NCBI GenBank assembly: GCA_934539585.1
Contig: CAKTCT010000009.1
Location: forward strand, 1-64,000
Direction of reading: 5' to 3'
DNA length: 64,000 nt
DNA from: an uncultured Oscillospiraceae bacterium
GTDB taxonomy: Bacteria > Bacillota > Clostridia > Oscillospirales > Ruminococcaceae
Below the pieces are notes generated by a model that was not told where the DNA came from, searched no databases, and saw only the letters and a list, made by a program, of their open reading frames with translations. Below are positions 60,123 to 64,000 of this stretch, in pieces (within the stretch, counting starts at the first letter, position 1; each line of letters opens with the position of its first letter). Position numbers and translations under genes: made by a program.

Positions 60123-62294
60123 TCAGCGGTGGGTCTGCCGGTAGGTTCCGGCGGTGACGCCGTAGTTTTTCTTGAAGATGGTGTAGAAGTAGTTGATGTT
60201 GGCGAAGCCGCACGCCTCGGCGATGGCCACCACCGGGACCTGGGTGGTCCGGAGCAGCTCCGCCGCCTTTTCCAGGCGGTAGCGGGTGATGTAGTCGCTG
60301 AGGGAAAGACCCATGTTGGCCCGGAAAATCTTTTTGCAGTAGGCCGGGCTGATCTGCAGCCGGTCCGCCGCCAGGTCCGGGTTGAAGTTGGGGTCGGCGT
60401 AGTTTTCGGCGATGAGCCGGTCCATCTGGGTCAGGATCCGGGAGAACCGGCGCTCCTCGCCGAACTTTTCCCGGACGGGGCGGGAGAGGATGTCGATGTC
60501 CAGAAGGGCGGCGATCTCCTGCTTCACCTGGTCCAGGGAGCCCAGCTGGGGCAGGCGGCGGAGCAGCTCCAGCCAGCAGTTCATCTGCTCCTCCTCGTAC
60601 CAGAGAGGATCATCCTGGTGGAGCTCCTGGACCGTGGCAGCGATGCGCATCACCAGGAGCTTTACGGCGGAAAAGGCGTGGCCCCGGGTGGCGTCGGCCA
60701 GGTCGTCCACCAGCTTCCGGGCGGCGTCCCGGTCCCCGGCCAGGATGCAGTTGGCCAGCATCCGCAGCTGCTCGGCGGGGAGCTGGTACTTGTTGCTCTG
60801 CAAGGCCCGGAGCTCCCGGCAGGAGGTCAGCATCCGGGGACCCAAGAAGATGCGGTACTTCCCGTTGTCCAGGCACTCCTCGCAGCTCGCGCCGATCTCG
60901 TCGGCGGTGTACAGGAGTTCGCTGTACACCGCCGCGAAGGGGATGCCGCTGTAATCGAAGGCCGTCTCCTGGGCCAGGGAAAGCTGCTCCCGGAGCCATT
61001 CCTCGCCCAGCGCCTCCTCCGGGCCGTTGAGGAGGACCAGGATGTTCTCCCCGTGCTCGCAGACAAAGGACTGGGACTCCCGGCAGGTGAACAGCTCCTG
61101 GAGGATGTTGCGGACGCCGTAGAAAAACAGCTCCCGGTCCCCAGGAGAGCGGGAGGGCTCTGCGGCGAAAACCGCCATGCGGAAGGCGGCGGAGAAGTCC
61201 GGGGCGACCCCCAGGGCCTCCGCCTTGGCCCAGTCCTCCGGCCCGGAGCGGAGAATGGCGTTGTCGAGGGCCTTCTGGAGCCGGACGTCGTCGTTTTTCT
61301 GCTGCCATTCGTAGCTTTCCCGGACCTCCCGCATCCGCCGCCGGTGGGCCCGGTCCAGGCGTCTGGCCCCGAAAACGCCTACCAGGATGGCCAGGACTGC
61401 AAAGGCCGCCAGAAGCAGCAGCGCCCGGGAGATGATCTCCACGATCTCCTTCTGAATGGCGGAGTAGGCGATGATGCCGGTGTACCGCCAGCCGCAGACT
61501 GTGGACTCCACCCAGGAGACCAGGCTCCGGCCGGATTCCGCGGTGTAAAAGCCGTCGCCGCCGCTTCCCAAAAAGGCTCCCAGGCCCCGAGAATCGTCCA
61601 GGACGGAGCAGAAGGGGTAGTTTTCGCTGCCCAGGACCACCTGGCCCTGGGGGTCCAGAATGAGGAGGTCCACGGTCTCGTCGTAGACCGACATGGCCAC
61701 GCTGCGGACGTACTCCGCCGACATGTTGATGACGATGGCGCTTTTTAAGCGGTCCCGGCTGGCGTGGCTGTACACGAAGGTGTAATAGTCCTCGGTGGAG
61801 ACCGGGGTCAGGCCGTTCCGGGCCGTCCGGGGGATGGGGGAGAGGTTCCGGCAGACGCCGCTTTTCAGCCGCTCCACCATGTCCTGGTCGTAGAAGTCTG
61901 CGGCGGGGTAAGCGGACATTCCGACGTAAATCTGGTCGGAGGAGGCGTTATAATAGTAGATGGAGCGGTAGAGGCCGTCGTTTTCCTGTTGAAAGCTGCG
62001 GAGATTATACAAACAGTAATAAAGTTCCAAGGGTGTCAGGGAGTCGCTGTTGAGGAGCTGGAGGACGTCGGTGTTTTCCGCCAGGAAAAAGAGCTTTTTG
62101 TTGACGCTGCTCAGGAGATCATCGGTGATCTGCTGGGCGTTGCGGAGCTGCTGGGAGAGCTTTTCCCGGGCGGAGGCCACGCAGTAGGAGACGAAAAAGC
62201 GGTATAATAGCCCGGAACAGCAGAGGGCCGTGGCCGCAATGGCGGCGATAAAGCCCAGGAGCATCTGCCGGGATCGTTTGCGTTCTCGTTCCAT
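60123..62294 (-). CDS. Membrane-bound AraC-family sensor regulator
   Basis: A 723-residue protein: a membrane segment (about 8-30), a Cache-like outer sensor, a second membrane segment (about 285-310, ALLLLAAFAVLAILVGVFGA), a linker and a C-terminal AraC double helix-turn-helix (about 625-720, ending CGFANINYFYTIFKKNYGVTAGTYRQT). It is the same architecture as the protein at 22.9 kb. Its position directly upstream of the LplB/LplC-type importer implies that it senses the imported sugar and activates those genes. GAGGTG precedes the ATG at 62294. Confidence 0.89.
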   Translation of the reverse strand: MERERKRSRQMLLGFIAAIAATALCCSGLLYRFFVSYCVASAREKLSQQLRNAQQITDDLLSSVNKKLFFLAENTDVLQLLNSDSLTPLELYYCLYNLRSFQQENDGLYRSIYYYNASSDQIYVGMSAYPAADFYDQDMVERLKSGVCRNLSPIPRTARNGLTPVSTEDYYTFVYSHASRDRLKSAIVINMSAEYVRSVAMSVYDETVDLLILDPQGQVVLGSENYPFCSVLDDSRGLGAFLGSGGDGFYTAESGRSLVSWVESTVCGWRYTGIIAYSAIQKEIVEIISRALLLLAAFAVLAILVGVFGARRLDRAHRRRMREVRESYEWQQKNDDVRLQKALDNAILRSGPEDWAKAEALGVAPDFSAAFRMAVFAAEPSRSPGDRELFFYGVRNILQELFTCRESQSFVCEHGENILVLLNGPEEALGEEWLREQLSLAQETAFDYSGIPFAAVYSELLYTADEIGASCEECLDNGKYRIFLGPRMLTSCRELRALQSNKYQLPAEQLRMLANCILAGDRDAARKLVDDLADATRGHAFSAVKLLVMRIAATVQELHQDDPLWYEEEQMNCWLELLRRLPQLGSLDQVKQEIAALLDIDILSRPVREKFGEERRFSRILTQMDRLIAENYADPNFNPDLAADRLQISPAYCKKIFRANMGLSLSDYITRYRLEKAAELLRTTQVPVVAIAEACGFANINYFYTIFKKNYGVTAGTYRQTHR

Positions 62295-62338
62295 TTCCGC
62301 ACCTCGTTTGATATAGAATTCCTGACGTCCGCACAACC

Positions 62339-62799
62339 CAAGTTTTGGGTCCAGCCTTTTTCAAAAGGCTGGCAGGGTGGAGGGGCAGCGCCCCTCCTCG
62401 CTTTCCGCAGAAAGCGAAATCCAACCCGTTGCGCCTCGGGCGCAACCCAAAACAAAGAAAAGGCGGCCCGCAGGCCGCCCGCGGATGTCCCCGCGGCCGC
62501 AATTTTGCAGAAATTGCGGCATGACCCACTTCGAATCCATCCGCAGCCAAAATCGCGCCAGCGAGCCGAAGCGCTCCGACACATGACGATGGGGTTGAGC
62601 GCTCCTTGGGTTTTGCAGGACTGCGTCCTGCGGGGAACCCCTTGATAGGGTTCCCCTCGGCTCAACAGCCCACCGGGCTGTTGAGCCTTCCCTTCCTGAT
62701 CTTTTGGATATCATTGGGGAGTTTCGCCCTCTGCGGAGGGCGAGGAGGGCTCTGCCCTCCACCTGCCAGCCTTTTGAAAAAGGCTGGACCCAAAACTTT
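62339..62799. repeat. Hairpin-array repeat family 1, full copy
   Basis: About 460 bp without a credible gene. Ends are inverted: AAGTTTTGGGTCCAGCC on the left and GGCTGGACCCAAAACTT on the right, a near-perfect terminal inverted repeat of about 36 bp including the hairpin CCAGCCTTTT/AAAAGGCTGG. Inside is the same order of hairpins as at 15.3 kb, with changed bases that keep pairing: CAACAGCCC/GGGCTGTTG replaces CCAAAACGTCCC/GGGACGTTTTGG. It starts 10 bp after the stop of the oxidoreductase gene. Confidence 0.87.
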
Positions 62800-62808
62800 C
62801 TTTGCCGC

Positions 62809-63951
62809 TTAATCGCCGCTGAAATAGGTGGCCGTATCGTTCCGCCAGAGGTCCCGCTGGGCGGGGTCCCGAAGGTCGGGAACAGCCATGGGCTTCCCGC
62901 CGGCCAGGGCGGAGCGGTGGGCGAACATGCCGGGGAGGAACATATCCATGGCGGCGTAAACGTCCAGAATCTCCGCGTCTTCCTTCCCCTGGAGCCGGTC
63001 GATGAAGTGGCGCATGGTGTAGTAGTCCGAGCCGCCGTGGCCCCAGCCTGCCGTGGGGGAGGGCTGGTCCGCGCCGGGACGGTAGGTCTCCGGGCGGTCG
63101 AAGCACTCGCCCTCTCGGCGGTCCAGGTTGGTGTAAATGCGGTCCACGCCGCCGAACATGGCGTCCTCCCGGGCGCTTTCCAGCCGTCCCAGGGAGCCGT
63201 AGACGCTGTACCACACCGAGTTTTTGGAGCAGCCCACGCCGTGGAGGCTCTTGAGGATGGCGCCGTTTTCCAGGGTGACGATCTCCAGAGCGCCGCTGCC
63301 GCCCTGGGCGCCCATCCGGGCCATCCGGGCGTTCAGAGGCAGCTCAAAGCCCGTCACCGAAACGGGCCGCAGGCCGCTGATGTAAAGCAGCGGCCCCAGG
63401 GAGTGGGTGCAGTAGAAGCTGGCGTACATCCGGTTCCGCCAGTGGTCCTTGCCGCTGCGGGTGATGGAGGGCCAGATGGGCTCGCAGTTGTGGAAGTACT
63501 CCCCTTCGCCGTACTCGAACTCCCCAAGCCTGCCCTCCCGGCAGAGCCGCCGCATCTCGTGGGGCGCGGCCATGAAGCAGTAGTTTTCCGCGTAGGCGTA
63601 GACTTTTCCGCTGCGCTCCACGGCTTCCACCAGCTCCACAGCCTCCTGCATGGTCTGACAGGGGAGGACCTCGCTGATGACGTGAAACCCGGCGTCCAGG
63701 GCGCGGATGGCCAGGGGCGCGTGCTCGTTGGCGTAATTTGCCAGGACGATGGCGTCCATGTCGTGGGTGAGGAATTCGTCGAAGGAGGTATAGCAGGCGA
63801 TGCCGCCGCCCAGCTCCTCCTGCTTTTTCCGGAGGCCCTCCTCCCAGGTGTCGCAGATGGCCACCAGCCGGGCGTCCTGGGTCTGCTGGCAGAAGCGCAT
63901 CATGGTGGAGCCCCGGCCCACGCCGACGACGCCGATCTTGATAGTTTTCAT
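62809..63951 (-). CDS. Gfo/Idh/MocA-family oxidoreductase
   Basis: A 380-residue NAD(P)-dependent dehydrogenase with KIGVVGVGRGSTMMRFCQQ at the start. The usual EKP motif is replaced: GFHVISEVLPCQTMQEAVEL has EVL where most relatives have EKP. The Lys that normally contacts the cofactor is therefore missing. SITRSGKDHWRNRMYASFYCTHSLGPLLY carries the C-terminal domain His. It probably acts on a sugar brought in by the neighbouring importer. AAAAGGAG precedes the ATG; the promoter is at the window edge (TATACT at about 63992-63997). Confidence 0.87.
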   Translation of the reverse strand: MKTIKIGVVGVGRGSTMMRFCQQTQDARLVAICDTWEEGLRKKQEELGGGIACYTSFDEFLTHDMDAIVLANYANEHAPLAIRALDAGFHVISEVLPCQTMQEAVELVEAVERSGKVYAYAENYCFMAAPHEMRRLCREGRLGEFEYGEGEYFHNCEPIWPSITRSGKDHWRNRMYASFYCTHSLGPLLYISGLRPVSVTGFELPLNARMARMGAQGGSGALEIVTLENGAILKSLHGVGCSKNSVWYSVYGSLGRLESAREDAMFGGVDRIYTNLDRREGECFDRPETYRPGADQPSPTAGWGHGGSDYYTMRHFIDRLQGKEDAEILDVYAAMDMFLPGMFAHRSALAGGKPMAVPDLRDPAQRDLWRNDTATYFSGD

Positions 63952-64000
63952 GGGAAATCACTCCTTTTGATGAGGGTTCTGTGCAGTTTCAGTATACCAT

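Overview
This window looks like chromosomal DNA of an anaerobic, spore-forming, gut-type Firmicute (class Clostridia, probably an Oscillospiraceae relative). The basis is GC-rich coding DNA, Firmicutes-type ribosome-binding sites, a Firmicutes-style rplU-prp-rpmA cluster whose L27 carries a cleavable N-terminal extension, a tryptophan T-box leader, dipicolinate synthase genes (sporulation), a bile-salt-hydrolase-like enzyme, oxygen-sensitive radical-SAM enzymes and many ABC importers. The species is inferred, not shown. No rRNA, tRNA, phage, transposase or CRISPR was recognised.

Layout. 0-0.54 kb: two half-copies of a hairpin-array repeat. 0.5-3.1 kb: xylulokinase and an AraC regulator. 3.2-9.3 kb: housekeeping genes (YebC, YitT, Mini-RNase III, Obg, L27, Prp, L21, a C_GCAxxG_C_C protein, Mrp). 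9.4-11.4 kb: a bile-salt-hydrolase-like gene with 11-bp phased repeats at its start and a decayed tandem array after its end. 11.4-15.3 kb: two FAD enzymes and a PocR-AraC regulator. 15.3-15.8 kb: a full hairpin-array repeat. 15.9-20.2 kb: a YhcC-like radical SAM protein and the T-box-controlled trpXYZ-like importer. 20.2-29.6 kb: GNAT, a membrane protein, an aldo/keto reductase, a membrane-bound AraC sensor, a 2-hydroxyacid dehydrogenase and a heterodimeric ABC exporter. 29.8-33.1 kb: exonuclease III, sirtuin, AI-2E-family transporter and nitroreductase. 33.2-35.8 kb: nanK/nanE-like genes and a PflX-like radical SAM protein.

36-42 kb is bracketed by two inverted copies of a second hairpin-rich repeat. 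Inside lie dipicolinate synthase (dpaA, dpaB), a Gfo/Idh/MocA oxidoreductase with a sugar isomerase, and a HAD phosphatase. 42-45.4 kb holds a TM2 protein, an ABC exporter and an anchored extracytoplasmic protein. 45.5-54.5 kb is the most interesting part. A GHKL/LytTR two-component system is divergent from a six-gene operon encoding a leucine-rich-repeat lipoprotein, a DUF2997 protein, a triplicated membrane protein with a ComEA-like helix-hairpin-helix tail, a small radical-SAM activase, a Ycf46-like AAA ATPase and a small protein resembling DUF1257/Ycf35. 54.5-56.4 kb: a DtxR/MntR-like regulator behind an unusual leader, and an HHxxxDG acyltransferase. 56.5-64 kb: a sugar ABC importer, its probable AraC sensor-regulator, another hairpin-array repeat and a Gfo/Idh/MocA oxidoreductase.

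Most genes sit in short, translationally coupled operons. Many have sigma-A-type promoters with exactly 17-bp spacers and strong intrinsic terminators, so operon borders are fairly clear. Domain calls were made by reading motifs; none was confirmed by a database search.
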